64,000 nucleotides of DNA from an uncultured cyanobacterium (GCA_903858015.1 CAIOGZ010000071.1:1-64000), one strand, 5' to 3'. Numbered from the stretch's first letter, positions 7,581-17,166 are shown. Notes: generated by a model not told the origin, from the sequence alone. Numbers and translations: made by a program.

Positions 7581-7856
7581 TCGCCTTGATGGCTGAAACC
7601 TGATGCTTTTTCAACCCTGACTCTTGGGTTTTGGCTGGAAGATTTTGATTGTCTGGTTTTGGTTTAGGTATTTTTTCTTGGCTTGAAATGGCTTCGCTTT
7701 GCTTGGCTTTGTTGTTGCTGCTGTTGTCGCTGCCGCGCCGGGACGTCGGCCCGCCGTCGGGCGCAAGTCCTGCCGGCAGGGACGGCTGGCCCAGGGCCGG
7801 TTGGCTGCTGTGGCTTACGGCCAGTAGCTTGCCTGCTTGTCGCAGCGCCCCACCCG

Positions 7857-8873
7857 ATGACCCCGGCCCTGCCCGCCAGCTCCCCGCCGCCCAACTGGGT
7901 GGAATCGGGCCATCCGCTCGGCTGGCTGATCAACCGGCTGCTGGCGGTGGAGCCGTTGCGGCAGCTGCTGTTCTGGCAGGCCCGGCGGTTGATCATTCGC
8001 ACCGCCGAGGGCCGCGGCATCGCCTGGCGCCAGCGGCGCGAACAACTGCGTTTAGCGGCTGAGCCGCTGTTGGCTGCCAGCACCAATCCGGCCGCCACCA
8101 CCCCCGCCTACTACCGCGCCCGGTTCCACGCCTACGAGCAGGGCAACCTCTGCTGGGCCGCCGCCTGCGAAGCCGAACAGGCCACCGATTCGATGGCGCT
8201 GCGGGTGTGGCCCCAGGAGAGCGACCTGGCCCCCGAGCTGGCCCAGCAGCGCCTGCGGGGCGCCATCTTCGCGGCGATCGAACCCAGCCTCAGCGGCCCG
8301 CTGCAGCGCGTGCTCGACATCGGTTGCTCCGTGGGTGTCGGCACCTTTGCCCTGCGCGATTGGCTAGTGCAACGGCAGCGCCAGCAACCGCTTGATCAGC
8401 CCGCCCCCTTGCAGCTCGAAGGCCTCGACCTCTCCCCCGAAATGCTGGCCGTTGCCCGGGTGCGGGAGGCGGAATGGCTTGCCTCAACCGCAGCGGCCAC
8501 CAGCCCTGCCCCCATCCACGCCTGGCACCATGCCGCCGCCGAGGCCACGGGCCTGGAAGCCGGCAGCTACGACCTGGTCACGCTCCAATTCGTTTGCCAC
8601 GAGCTGCCCCAGGCCGCCACCCGGGCGGTGCTGGCCGAGGCGGCCCGGCTGCTGCGGCCCGGTGGCGTGGTGGCCCTGGTGGATCAAGACCCCGATTCGG
8701 AGCTGATCCGCCGCCTGCCGGCGCCGATCGCCACCCTGCTCAAAAGCACCGAGCCCTACCTGGAGGAGTACTTCCGCCTCGATCTCCCCGCCGCCCTGGT
8801 GGCGGCCGGCTTCCACGGCGTCCGCCGCGAAGCGGTGGATCCTCGCCACCGGGTGCTGGTGGCCAGCCGCTAG
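7857..8873 (+). CDS. Class I SAM-dependent methyltransferase
   Basis: 338-residue cytosolic methyltransferase. The SAM-binding motif I is VLDIGCSVGVG, with motif II-like GLDLSPEML downstream, then YDLVTLQFVCHELP and LLRPGGVVALVDQD. An N-terminal helical region of about 140 residues precedes the Rossmann domain, as in other cyanobacterial relatives. The frame is open upstream to 7683, but that part encodes a cysteine run with no protein character, so the ATG at 7857 is chosen. The substrate is unknown; a natural-product or lipid methyltransferase is possible. Confidence 0.85.
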   Translation: MTPALPASSPPPNWVESGHPLGWLINRLLAVEPLRQLLFWQARRLIIRTAEGRGIAWRQRREQLRLAAEPLLAASTNPAATTPAYYRARFHAYEQGNLCWAAACEAEQATDSMALRVWPQESDLAPELAQQRLRGAIFAAIEPSLSGPLQRVLDIGCSVGVGTFALRDWLVQRQRQQPLDQPAPLQLEGLDLSPEMLAVARVREAEWLASTAAATSPAPIHAWHHAAAEATGLEAGSYDLVTLQFVCHELPQAATRAVLAEAARLLRPGGVVALVDQDPDSELIRRLPAPIATLLKSTEPYLEEYFRLDLPAALVAAGFHGVRREAVDPRHRVLVASR

Positions 8874-8951
8874 GGGGTTCGCGGCCCGCAAGGCCGGGGC
8901 CCTGGGCCCAGGGGTTGGCGGGTTCGGGATCGCCCGGGGGCTACCGCTGCC

Positions 8952-9989
8952 TCAACCCCATCCCGTCAGCACAATTTTGCCGATCGTGCGGCCGCTCTCC
9001 AGCAGCCCATGGGCCCGGGCCAGGTTGGTGGGGTTGATCGGCGTCAGCTCGGTGGTCAGGGTGCTGAACAGCTCGCCGGCCTCCACCAGCTGCGCCAGCC
9101 GCGCCAAGATCGCCCCCTGTTCGCCCCGGTCGGCGGTTTGGAACTGGGGGCGGGTGAACATGAACTCCCAGTGGAAGCTGGCGCTCTTGGCCTTGAGCAG
9201 GTTGAGATCGAGCGGTGATCGGTTGCCCACGATCGCCACAATCGCGCCCTGGGGCCGGATCAGCTCCGCCATCACGGGCCAATAGGCATCGGTGTCGCTG
9301 AAGTTGGCGATTGCATCGAGCTGCTCATACCCCAACGGTGCCAACTGCGGCGCCAGGGGGTGCTGGTGGTTCAGCACGTGGTCGGCGCCCAACTGCTCGC
9401 ACCAGGCCTTGCTTTCGTTGCGGGAGGCGGTGGCGATCACCACCAGGCCGGCGCGGCGGGCCAGCTGGATCGCGATCGAGCCCACCCCGCCGGCGCCGCC
9501 CAGGATCAGCAGGCTGCGGCCGGCATCGGCGCCTTCAGGGTCGAGGCCGAGCCGCTCGAACAGCGCCTCCCAGGCGGTGATGCCCGTGAGCGGCAGGGCC
9601 GCCGCTTCAGCGGCGCTGAGCTTGGGGGGGCGGTGGCCGCAGATCGCCGCCTCCACCAGCACCCGCTCGCCATAGCAGCCCTGGCGGTTGATGTCGCCGG
9701 CAAACCACACGGCATCGCCCGGCCCAAAGCCGCGCACCGCCGCGCCGCAGGCTTCCACCTCCCCGGCGGCATCCCAGCCCAATAGCCGAGGCACGGCGCC
9801 CGGCTGCGTAGGGGCCTCCGGGCCGGGTAGGCCGGCCCGCACCTTGGTGTCCACCGGATTCACCGCCAGCGCCTCCACCCGCACCAGCAGGTCGTGGGGG
9901 CCGGGGATCGCATCGGGCAGCTGCACCAGCCGGAAGGCCCTGGGGTCTTGGCTGCTGACGCCGCCATGGGCGGCAATGGCGTTGAACAT
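8952..9989 (-). CDS. Zinc-type alcohol dehydrogenase-like / quinone oxidoreductase family protein (MDR)
   Basis: 345-residue medium-chain dehydrogenase/reductase. It has a GroES-like N-terminal half (VNPVDTKVRAG, LLGWDAAGEVEACG) and a Rossmann half with ILGGAGGVGSIAIQLA for NAD(P)H. The cysteine cluster of the structural zinc is absent, matching the zinc-independent quinone-oxidoreductase-like branch. The first residue is the ATG at 9989. It is likely a general NADPH-dependent reductase of quinones or reactive carbonyls; the substrate is inferred only from the family. It sits just downstream of htpX in the same orientation, with a GC-rich spacer. Confidence 0.88.
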   Translation of the reverse strand: MFNAIAAHGGVSSQDPRAFRLVQLPDAIPGPHDLLVRVEALAVNPVDTKVRAGLPGPEAPTQPGAVPRLLGWDAAGEVEACGAAVRGFGPGDAVWFAGDINRQGCYGERVLVEAAICGHRPPKLSAAEAAALPLTGITAWEALFERLGLDPEGADAGRSLLILGGAGGVGSIAIQLARRAGLVVIATASRNESKAWCEQLGADHVLNHQHPLAPQLAPLGYEQLDAIANFSDTDAYWPVMAELIRPQGAIVAIVGNRSPLDLNLLKAKSASFHWEFMFTRPQFQTADRGEQGAILARLAQLVEAGELFSTLTTELTPINPTNLARAHGLLESGRTIGKIVLTGWG

Positions 9990-10030
9990 CGGATCAGCAG
10001 CGGGGCTGGCTTGGCATCGGGGTTCTCCAG

Positions 10031-10056
10031 GGCTCAGCCGCGGGGCTCAGCCGCGG
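10031..10056. repeat. Tandem 13-bp repeat duplicating the htpX gene end
   Basis: GGCTCAGCCGCGG occurs twice back to back here and a third time at about 10084-10096, where it forms the last codons and stop of htpX. Confidence 0.7.
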
Positions 10057-10086
10057 GGCAGGTGGGGCATCGGGCTTTCCCCGGGC

Positions 10087-10980
10087 TCAGCCGCGGGCCG
10101 GGCCGGCGTTGCGCAGGGCCCGGATGCGGGCCTCGATCGGCGGGTGGCTGGCGAACAGCCGCAGGAAGCCCGGTGGTTCGGAAATCTTGAAGGTGGCCAG
10201 GGTGGGTTCATCGCGCGGATCCTGGAGATTCACCACCTGGTTGAGGCTTTGCAGCGCGCCCACCATGGCGCTGGAGCTGGTCAGCCGGGCGGCGCCGGCA
10301 TCGGCGCGGAACTCCCGGTGGCGCGAAAACCAGGCGGTGATCAGCGAGCCCAGCACCCCAAGCAGCACCTCCAGCGGCCAGATCAGCAGCATCGTTGGCG
10401 GTGGCGCCATGCCGCGGCCATCTTCGCGCTCGCCGCGGGGCAGCAGGAAGGCCACCGCCCGAGACAGGAACATCACGAAGGCGTTGATCACGCCCTGCAG
10501 CAGGGTCATCGTCACCATGTCGCCATTGCCCACATGGCTCAGTTCATGGGCCAGCACCGCCTCCAGCTCATCGGGCGGCATGCCCTGCAGGATGCCGGTC
10601 GATACCGCCACCAGGGCGCGCTGGGGGGAGGGGCCGGTGGCGAAGGCATTCCATTCGGGCGAGCCGTAGATGCCCACCTCGGGCATCGGCAGCCCGGCTT
10701 TCTGGGCCAGGGTGGCCACGGTGCCCTGCAGCCAGCGTTCGGCCGAGCCGCCGCCCTGGTTCACCAGCTCGATGCCCATCATCCGCTTGGCCGATTCGGC
10801 CGAGAACTGCAGCGAAATCCAGGCCCCCAGCAGACCCCACACAAAGCTGCCGATCAGGAGGGGCAGCAGCGGCAGGTCGGGCGGCAGCAGGCCGATGGCG
10901 GTGAGCAGGTTGAGGATCAGCGAGATCGTGAGCACCACCGCCAGGTTGGTGATCAGGAACAGCAGGGTGCGCAGGGCCAT
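10087..10980 (-). CDS. htpX: HtpX membrane zinc metalloprotease
   Basis: Inner-membrane M48 protease that degrades misfolded membrane proteins. With the ATG at 10980 the product is 297 residues. Two hydrophobic N-terminal segments (about residues 5-28 and 36-55) are followed by the zinc site H145-E146-H149 (LAHELSHVGN). Two more hydrophobic segments come next, then EFRADAGAARL, which supplies the third zinc ligand. A TTG three codons upstream is also in frame, but the ATG matches the family's start before the first membrane segment. It is a single gene with its own upstream region, divergent from the aldolase-dehydrogenase fusion. Confidence 0.93.
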   Translation of the reverse strand: MALRTLLFLITNLAVVLTISLILNLLTAIGLLPPDLPLLPLLIGSFVWGLLGAWISLQFSAESAKRMMGIELVNQGGGSAERWLQGTVATLAQKAGLPMPEVGIYGSPEWNAFATGPSPQRALVAVSTGILQGMPPDELEAVLAHELSHVGNGDMVTMTLLQGVINAFVMFLSRAVAFLLPRGEREDGRGMAPPPTMLLIWPLEVLLGVLGSLITAWFSRHREFRADAGAARLTSSSAMVGALQSLNQVVNLQDPRDEPTLATFKISEPPGFLRLFASHPPIEARIRALRNAGPARG

Positions 10981-11131
10981 CGATCGCAAGGGGGCGTTGG
11001 GCCGGTAAGGGGCCGGCAGCGGGAAGCTGGTCCAAAAGGTAGCCGCGTTGTTCGCGGCTGTCTTCGCTGCCGGCGGGGGGGGGCTAACCGGCTGCTCCTA
11101 GCCTCCGCAGCGATTCCGCCGGCCGCGCCCC

Positions 11132-13297
11132 ATGCCCGTGCTCAACCGCTGGTCCGACGCCGACGCCGCAGCGGCGGTGGCCCATTACGGCGCCCAGGGC
11201 ATCGCCGAACCCCTGGCCCTGCGCACCTACTCCGCCCGCCTGCTGGGGGCCGATCCGGAGCTGGTGCTGCATGGCGGCGGCAACACCTCGCTGAAGACCA
11301 CCGTGACCGGCCTGCTGGGCGAAACGATCCCGGTGCTCTGCGTCAAGGGCTCCGGCTGGGACCTGGCCACGATCGAACCCCCCGGCCACCCGGCGGTGCG
11401 GCTGGAGCCGCTGCGGGCTCTGCGGGCCCTCGATGCCCTCAGCGATGAGGCGATGGTGGCGGCCCAGCGCAACAACCTGATCGATCCGGCCGCCCCCAAC
11501 CCCTCGGTGGAGGCGCTGCTGCACGCCTTCTTGCCCCACACCTTCGTGGACCACACCCATTCCTCGGCCCTGCTGGCCCTGGCCGACCAGCCCGATGCGG
11601 CCGAGCTCTGCCGCCAGGTGTACGGCGAGCGGGTGGTGCTGGTGCCCTACGTGATGCCCGGTTTCGCCCTGGCCCAAGCCTGCGCCGCCCTCTACGACGA
11701 GGCCGCAGCCCGCGCCGCCGCCACGGGGGTGGAGCTGGAGGGCATGGTGCTGCTGCAACACGGCCTGTTTTCGTTTGGCGCCACCGCCAAGCAGAGCTAC
11801 GAGCGGATGATCGAGCTGGTGCGGCTGGCCGAGCAGCACCTGGCCACGGGGGAGCGCCGCTTCCAGCCAGCCCCCGTGCCGGAGCGCCCGGCGGCGGCGG
11901 CGGCGTTACTGCCGCGCCTGCGCGGTGCCCTGGGCCGGGCCGCCAAGGCCGCAGGCGCCCGCTCCCATTGGCTGCTGGATCTGCGCTGCACCGCCCTGGC
12001 CCGCGCCATCAGCGACGACAGCCGCCTGGCCGACTGGGCCCGCCGCGGCGTCGCCACCCCGGACCACGTGATCCGCACCAAGGCCCAGCCGCTGCTGCTC
12101 CCCGCCGCCCCCGCCGCCGGTGACAGCGCCGCCCTGGCCGCCTGGAGCGCCGCCCTGGAGCCGGCCCTGGCGGCCTACGCGGCCGCCTACCAGGCCTACT
12201 TCGAGCGCCAAAACGCCGGGGTGGGGGGGCTCAAGCAGCCCCTCGATGCCCTGCCGCGGGTAGCGGTGATCCCCGGTCTTGGCCTCGTCGGCCTCGGTAA
12301 GTCGGCCGCCGAGGCGGCGGTCACCGCCGACATCGCCGAAACCTGGGCTTCCACCCTGCTGGCCGCCGAGAGCATCGGCCGCTTCCAGCCCGTCGATGAG
12401 GCCGACACCTTTGCCATGGAGTACTGGAGCCTGGAGCAGGCCAAGCTCGGCAAGCAGGCCGAAAAACCCTTTGCCCGCAGCGTGGTGCTGGTCACCGGCG
12501 GCGCTGGGGCGATCGGTGCCGCCACCGCCCGCGCCTTCGCCGCCCGGGGCGCCGACCTGGCGGTGTTGGATCTCGATGGCGCGGCGGCGGCCGAGGTGGC
12601 CCGCAGCTGCGGCGGCCGGGCCCTCGGCCTGGCCTGCGACCTCACCGATCCGGCCCAAGTCCGCACCGCTTTTGAGGCGGTGGCGGCCCACTTCGGCGGC
12701 CTCGACATCGTGGTCAGCAACGCCGGTGCCGCCTGGGCTGGCGCCATGGCGGAGCTGCCCGATGCCAACCTGCGGGCCAGCTTCGAGCTCAACTTCTTCT
12801 CCCACCAGCACGTGGCCCAGGCGGCGCTGGCCCTGTTCCGCCTCCAGGACCCCCTCCCCAGCTCCTCAGCTGCCGCTGCTGGCGCGGCTGCGGCCACTGG
12901 CGCAGGTGCCACCGCCCGCCTTGGCGGCCAGCTGCTGTTCAACGTGAGCAAGCAGGCGCTTAACCCCGGCCCCGGCTTCGGCGCCTACGGCACCAGCAAG
13001 GCGGCCCTGCTGGCCCTGGTGCGCCAATACGCCCTCGAGGAGGGCGCCGCCGGCATCCGGGTGAACGCCATCAATGCCGATCGGATCCGCTCCGGCCTGC
13101 TCACCGACGCCATGATCCGCGAGCGCTCTGCCGCCCGGGGCCTCAGCGAAGCCCAGTACATGGGCGGCAACCTGCTGGGCGCCGAGGTGCGGGCTGAGGA
13201 TGTGGCCGAGGCCTTCGTGGCCCTGGCTGGCCTGGAGCGCACCACCGGCGCCCTGCTCACCGTGGATGGCGGCAATGTGGCGGCCATGGTGCGTTAA
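11132..13297 (+). CDS. Bifunctional class II aldolase / short-chain dehydrogenase (rhamnulose-1-phosphate aldolase/alcohol dehydrogenase type)
   Basis: 721-residue two-domain enzyme. Residues about 1-420 are a class II aldolase/adducin domain with LHGGGNTSLK and the metal-binding FVDHTHSSALL. Residues about 448-721 are a short-chain dehydrogenase with the cofactor loop VTGGAGAIGAATA, SNAGAAWAGA, the YxxxK pair in AYGTSKAAL and the final TVDGGN. Fusions of this layout split a sugar 1-phosphate and reduce the lactaldehyde formed, for rhamnose or related methyl-pentoses. No other rhamnose pathway gene is visible here, so the substrate is uncertain. It ends tail to tail with the GltS-type gene, overlapping by four bases (TTAA at 13294-13297). 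Confidence 0.9.
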   Translation: MPVLNRWSDADAAAAVAHYGAQGIAEPLALRTYSARLLGADPELVLHGGGNTSLKTTVTGLLGETIPVLCVKGSGWDLATIEPPGHPAVRLEPLRALRALDALSDEAMVAAQRNNLIDPAAPNPSVEALLHAFLPHTFVDHTHSSALLALADQPDAAELCRQVYGERVVLVPYVMPGFALAQACAALYDEAAARAAATGVELEGMVLLQHGLFSFGATAKQSYERMIELVRLAEQHLATGERRFQPAPVPERPAAAAALLPRLRGALGRAAKAAGARSHWLLDLRCTALARAISDDSRLADWARRGVATPDHVIRTKAQPLLLPAAPAAGDSAALAAWSAALEPALAAYAAAYQAYFERQNAGVGGLKQPLDALPRVAVIPGLGLVGLGKSAAEAAVTADIAETWASTLLAAESIGRFQPVDEADTFAMEYWSLEQAKLGKQAEKPFARSVVLVTGGAGAIGAATARAFAARGADLAVLDLDGAAAAEVARSCGGRALGLACDLTDPAQVRTAFEAVAAHFGGLDIVVSNAGAAWAGAMAELPDANLRASFELNFFSHQHVAQAALALFRLQDPLPSSSAAAAGAAAATGAGATARLGGQLLFNVSKQALNPGPGFGAYGTSKAALLALVRQYALEEGAAGIRVNAINADRIRSGLLTDAMIRERSAARGLSEAQYMGGNLLGAEVRAEDVAEAFVALAGLERTTGALLTVDGGNVAAMVR

Positions 13298-14715
13298 TGC
13301 CGGGCCAAGAGCAGCCCCAGGCCGATCCAGACCAGCACCAGAATCAGGCAAAGGCCGCTCCAGAGCGGTAACCCCAATCGCATCACCAGCAGCGGAGCGA
13401 TGGCGGTGAGCACGCCGCCGGCCAGCAGCGGCTGCAACAGCAGCTGCTTGATCGAGAAGGCCGGCAGCACATCGGCCTGGTCGTGGGGATCGGCCATGCG
13501 CAGCAGCAGCAGGCCGCTGGCCGCCACCCCGGTGGCCTGGCCGAATTCCACAATCGCCCGCTCAAACCAGGGCGCCGGCAGGATCAGCCGCCCGAATAGC
13601 AGCACCACCGCCAGGTTCCAGACCAGCCCGCTCACGGCCAGGGCGGTCAACGGCAGCCAGTCTTGAACCAGAAGCGAGATGTCGAGGCAGGCCGTGGCGG
13701 CGGTGATCAGCAGATCGGCGGCGAGGCTGGCCACCAGGCCCTGGATGGCGGCCGAGGCCACGCCGCTGCGCCCGCTGCGCTCCAGGGCCAGCCGCACCAG
13801 CAGCGAGCCCACGATCGCCAGTGGGAAGACCGGCAGCGCCTCGATCACGGCCTGGAAGCCGCCCCCCTGCCGATCCGCCAGCCAGCGCAATCCCTCCAAG
13901 ATCAGCCAGCCCAAGCCCACCGCCAGCCCCGCCAGGCCCAGGTTCAGCGCCCAGGCCCGGGCCGCTTCGAGGCGGCCAGCAGCTGAAGTTGCAGCACCTG
14001 CAGCTGCAGCACCTGCAGCCGCAACACCTCGAGCTCCATCGCCTCTAGCCCCAGCGGCGGGCGGCCCGGGCTGAGGGGCGTTGGTGGCTTCGAGGCGGGG
14101 CACTGCCGGCGCTGGGTTCACCTGCAGCCAGTCCAACCGCCGCGCCAGCACCACCACCACACCTCCCAGCAACGTGGAGCTGAGCAGTCCAACCGTGGCC
14201 AAGGCCAGCCCGAGCGCCTCACCGCCGGCAAAGCCCAACTTGGCGTAGGTGGGACCGATCGCGGCGGCGGCGGCGTGACCGCCCTCGTAGGCCACCTCGA
14301 TCAGGCAGGCCATCAGCGGATGGATCCCCGGCAACGGCATCAGCAGCTGCACCACCACCGCCGCCACGAGGTATTGGCCGAAGGCGAGGGTGAGGCTGAG
14401 CAGCACCTGGGCCGTCAGCGGTCGCCACAGCCCCCCCAACGACGGCAGGGCTTTGCCCAGCAGCAAGCTGCCGAACACCAAGGTGAGCAGCAGCGGCGGC
14501 AGCTGCGCCCATACCGCCAGCACGGAGGCCGGCAGCAGGGGCTGGGGCAGGGGACCAGCCGGCCCCAGCAGCAGCCCAAGCCCACCGGCCAGCAGCGCCT
14601 CAGGCACACCCCACTGGCGGCTGCCTGCGATCCGGCCCAGGGCCGTACCCAGGGCGAGCACCAGCGCCAGGGCCAGGGCCGCCAGGGCCCATGCCACCAC
14701 CTGCGGGGGCATCAT
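13294..14715 (-). CDS. Sodium/glutamate symporter family protein (GltS-like)
   Basis: Inner-membrane carrier with about eleven hydrophobic segments in two halves, as in GltS. Recognisable blocks are EVAYEGGHAAAAAIGPTYA in the first half and VEFGQATGVAASGLLLLRM in the second, the re-entrant loops that bind sodium and substrate. The halves are joined by a long Ala/Gly-rich linker (about residues 200-245) built on short repeats. The frame extends upstream to 14949, but the product becomes membrane-like only from the Met pair at 14715/14712, so the start is placed there. Substrate glutamate is a family inference. Confidence 0.85.
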   Translation of the reverse strand: MMPPQVVAWALAALALALVLALGTALGRIAGSRQWGVPEALLAGGLGLLLGPAGPLPQPLLPASVLAVWAQLPPLLLTLVFGSLLLGKALPSLGGLWRPLTAQVLLSLTLAFGQYLVAAVVVQLLMPLPGIHPLMACLIEVAYEGGHAAAAAIGPTYAKLGFAGGEALGLALATVGLLSSTLLGGVVVVLARRLDWLQVNPAPAVPRLEATNAPQPGPPAAGARGDGARGVAAAGAAAAGAATSAAGRLEAARAWALNLGLAGLAVGLGWLILEGLRWLADRQGGGFQAVIEALPVFPLAIVGSLLVRLALERSGRSGVASAAIQGLVASLAADLLITAATACLDISLLVQDWLPLTALAVSGLVWNLAVVLLFGRLILPAPWFERAIVEFGQATGVAASGLLLLRMADPHDQADVLPAFSIKQLLLQPLLAGGVLTAIAPLLVMRLGLPLWSGLCLILVLVWIGLGLLLARH

Positions 14716-14945
14716 GCGGACGGCAGCCGCTGGCCGGCATCCTGCTGGGGGCAGGGAGGAATCAAGGGGGCAGCGCTGCCAGGGGGCTTCAGTTAAGGCG
14801 AGCGGGAAAGAACTTGGGGAAGGCCTGGCGCAGCAGGCTTGGGCGGTGCCAGCCATGGGCGCTGCCAGTAATGGGCGCTGCCAGCCTTGGGGATGCGGTA
14901 CGTCGCGCCGGCAGCCCAACCCAGCCAGAACGCAATCAAGCCATT

Positions 14946-17111
14946 TCAATCCAACTTGAAATGCCGGCGGAAAAAGGCCTCGGTGGCCTCCAGCACCCGT
15001 TCCTGGACGCCGCTATCGCGGAAGCCATGGCCTTCGCCGGGGAAGAGATGCACCTCCACGGGGATGCCCCGCTCCCCGAGGGCTAGGGCCATGCGTTCGG
15101 TTTGCTGCGGCGGCACCACTTGGTCATCGAGGCCCTGGAAAAAGATCACCGGCGCCTGGATGCGATCGGCATGCAGCAGCGGCGAGCGCTCCCGGTATTG
15201 GGCCGCTGCCGCCGGCCAGGGGCCCAGCAGGCTGTCGAGGTAGCCGGCCTCGAAGCGGTGGGTGTGCTGGGCCATCCCTTCCAGGTCGGCCACGGCATAG
15301 CGGCAGGCCCCGGCCCGGAAGCGATCGCTGCCGCACAGCGCCGCCAGCACCGTGAAGCCGGCGGCGCTCCCCCCTTCGATAGCGATCCGTTGCGGGTCCG
15401 CCAGCCCGGCCGCCACCACCGCTTCAGCCGCGGCGGCGCAGTCGGCCACATCCACGATCCCCCAGTGGCGATCAAGCCGTTGCCGGTAAGCCTTGCCGAA
15501 GCCCGTTGAGCCGCCGTAATTCACATCCACCACGCCCCAGCCGCGGCTGGTCCAGTACTGAATCGTCAGGTTCAGCCCTGTGCGGGCCATGCCGGTGGGG
15601 CCGCTGTGGCCCTTCACCAGCAGCGGCGCGCTGGCCTGGCCGCCGCCGCCGCTGGGCGGGTAGTACCAGGCCTGGGTGGGCAGGCCGCCGTAGCCGCTGA
15701 ACCAGAGCGGTTCGGGGCGGCTGATCGCCGCCGCATCCAGGGGGCAGGGGGCCGCCGGCGTGTGGCGCCAGCGGCCGCTGGCGCGATCCACCTCCAGCAG
15801 GCCGGCCGGCTCGCTGGGGGAGGCGGCCAGCAGCACCAGCCGGCCGTGATCGGCCGCCAAGGCGGCCAGGTCATCGAAGGGAAGATCCAGCTCGCTCCAT
15901 TGCAGGCCGGCGGCGGGGAGCGGGGGATCGGCCGCCCTGGGCACCCCGGCCGCCGCCGGCGGCGGCGTCAGCCGGCCCAGCCGCCAGCGGCCGCTAAAAC
16001 AGGCTGCGGCCACCAGCCCCTCGCCATCCCAGGCCGTGGTCGCCATCCCGTACACCCACTGGGGCATGCCGAACTCGGCCTCCAGCGGCAACAACGGTTG
16101 CCAGGCGCCTGGCTCTGGCATGGCCAGGGCTTCGGCGGCGGCGAGCCGTTCGAGATTCCACCAGCCGCTGCGGTCGCAGGCCACCACAAGGTCGGCCGGG
16201 CGGCCCGGCTGCGGCACCCACAGCGGTTGGAACACCGATAGGCCCGTTGCCTCGCCGACTGCTTCGCCGGTTGCTTCGCCGACTGGCTCGCCCGCTGCTT
16301 CGCCCGCCGCTTCCCCGGCTGTTGCGCCCGCTGCTTCCCCGGCTGTTGCGCCCGCTGCCGAGCCGCCGATCGGCCGGCAGTCGGCCAGCTCTCCGGCGGC
16401 GTTGAGGCGGCCCAGCCAGAGTTGGCTGCGCTCCCAGGGCATCGCCGGCCGTTGCCACTCCACCCAGGCCAGATGGCTGCCGGCCGGGCTGAGCACGGCG
16501 TACCCGCAAAAATCAGCTGGTTGCCGCAGCAGCTGGGGGGCGCCGCCGGCCAGGGGCACACTCACCAGGGCCTCCTGCTCCCCCTGCTCCAGCACCCCGA
16601 TCCAGCGGCCGCCGGCCCGATCGATCAAGCCATCGGCGAAGCGCCAGGCCGGATTGGGCTCGGTCAGCCGCAGCGGCGAGCCCAACGGGGCCCCGCCACG
16701 ATCAACGCGGTCAGCGCGGTCGTCAGCGCCCCGGTCAGAGGCGGGGCCATCGGCGCGCTCAGCAGCTAGGCCCGCCAGCGGCGGCAGGTCAAGACGCCAC
16801 AGGCAACGGTCGCTGTCGTCGACCCAGACCACCGTGCTGCCCGCCGCGTCGCTGCCCACCGCATAGCTGCCGCCTCCATAGCTGTGGATGCGGCTGCGCA
16901 GGTCGGCGCCGGCCGGGCTGAGGTCGCGGGCGGCGGGAGCGGTGGCGCTGAGGTCGTCGCAGGGGCGCATCCGCAGGCGGCTGCGGCCCCCCTGCAACGG
17001 GCTGCGCTCCAGCCAGAACAGCCGGCCGCCGCTCAGGCGCGGCTCCGACCAGGCCGGGGTGGCCCCCACCACTTGGGCTGCCTTGATTGGGCTCCGCCGT
17101 TGCAACCCCAT
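14946..17111 (-). CDS. S9 family (prolyl oligopeptidase-type) serine peptidase
   Basis: 721 residues: an N-terminal beta-propeller (about 1-460) and a C-terminal alpha/beta-hydrolase. The catalytic triad is visible as Ser in IEGGSAAGF, Asp in GLDDQVVPP and His in GEGHGF. No signal peptide is seen, so it is probably cytosolic. The propeller carries an unusual insertion of Gly-Glu-Ala / Gly-Ala-Thr-Ala units (DNA 16243-16365) made of 12-bp repeats. The start is the ATG at 17111; a GTG at 17123 is possible. It is divergent from def, with about 55 bases between. Confidence 0.9.
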   Translation of the reverse strand: MGLQRRSPIKAAQVVGATPAWSEPRLSGGRLFWLERSPLQGGRSRLRMRPCDDLSATAPAARDLSPAGADLRSRIHSYGGGSYAVGSDAAGSTVVWVDDSDRCLWRLDLPPLAGLAAERADGPASDRGADDRADRVDRGGAPLGSPLRLTEPNPAWRFADGLIDRAGGRWIGVLEQGEQEALVSVPLAGGAPQLLRQPADFCGYAVLSPAGSHLAWVEWQRPAMPWERSQLWLGRLNAAGELADCRPIGGSAAGATAGEAAGATAGEAAGEAAGEPVGEATGEAVGEATGLSVFQPLWVPQPGRPADLVVACDRSGWWNLERLAAAEALAMPEPGAWQPLLPLEAEFGMPQWVYGMATTAWDGEGLVAAACFSGRWRLGRLTPPPAAAGVPRAADPPLPAAGLQWSELDLPFDDLAALAADHGRLVLLAASPSEPAGLLEVDRASGRWRHTPAAPCPLDAAAISRPEPLWFSGYGGLPTQAWYYPPSGGGGQASAPLLVKGHSGPTGMARTGLNLTIQYWTSRGWGVVDVNYGGSTGFGKAYRQRLDRHWGIVDVADCAAAAEAVVAAGLADPQRIAIEGGSAAGFTVLAALCGSDRFRAGACRYAVADLEGMAQHTHRFEAGYLDSLLGPWPAAAAQYRERSPLLHADRIQAPVIFFQGLDDQVVPPQQTERMALALGERGIPVEVHLFPGEGHGFRDSGVQERVLEATEAFFRRHFKLD
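16243..16365 (-). repeat. Repeats of 12 bp inside the S9 peptidase gene
   Basis: About ten imperfect units of GCTTCGCC(C/G)GCT-type sequence encoding Gly-Glu-Ala-Ala, Gly-Ala-Thr-Ala and Gly-Glu-Ala-Thr. The frame is kept throughout. Confidence 0.8.
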
Positions 17112-17166
17112 CGCTTGCCTCACCAGTGGCTCCTACAATCTGTCCCAACGTTTCAGGGTCTGCCAC

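Noticed and set aside
9688-11448. Plus-strand frame of 586 codons opposite htpX and the reductase
   Set aside because: It is the antisense shadow of two clear genes on the other strand; its Gly/Gln/His-rich composition is typical of GC-rich antisense frames.
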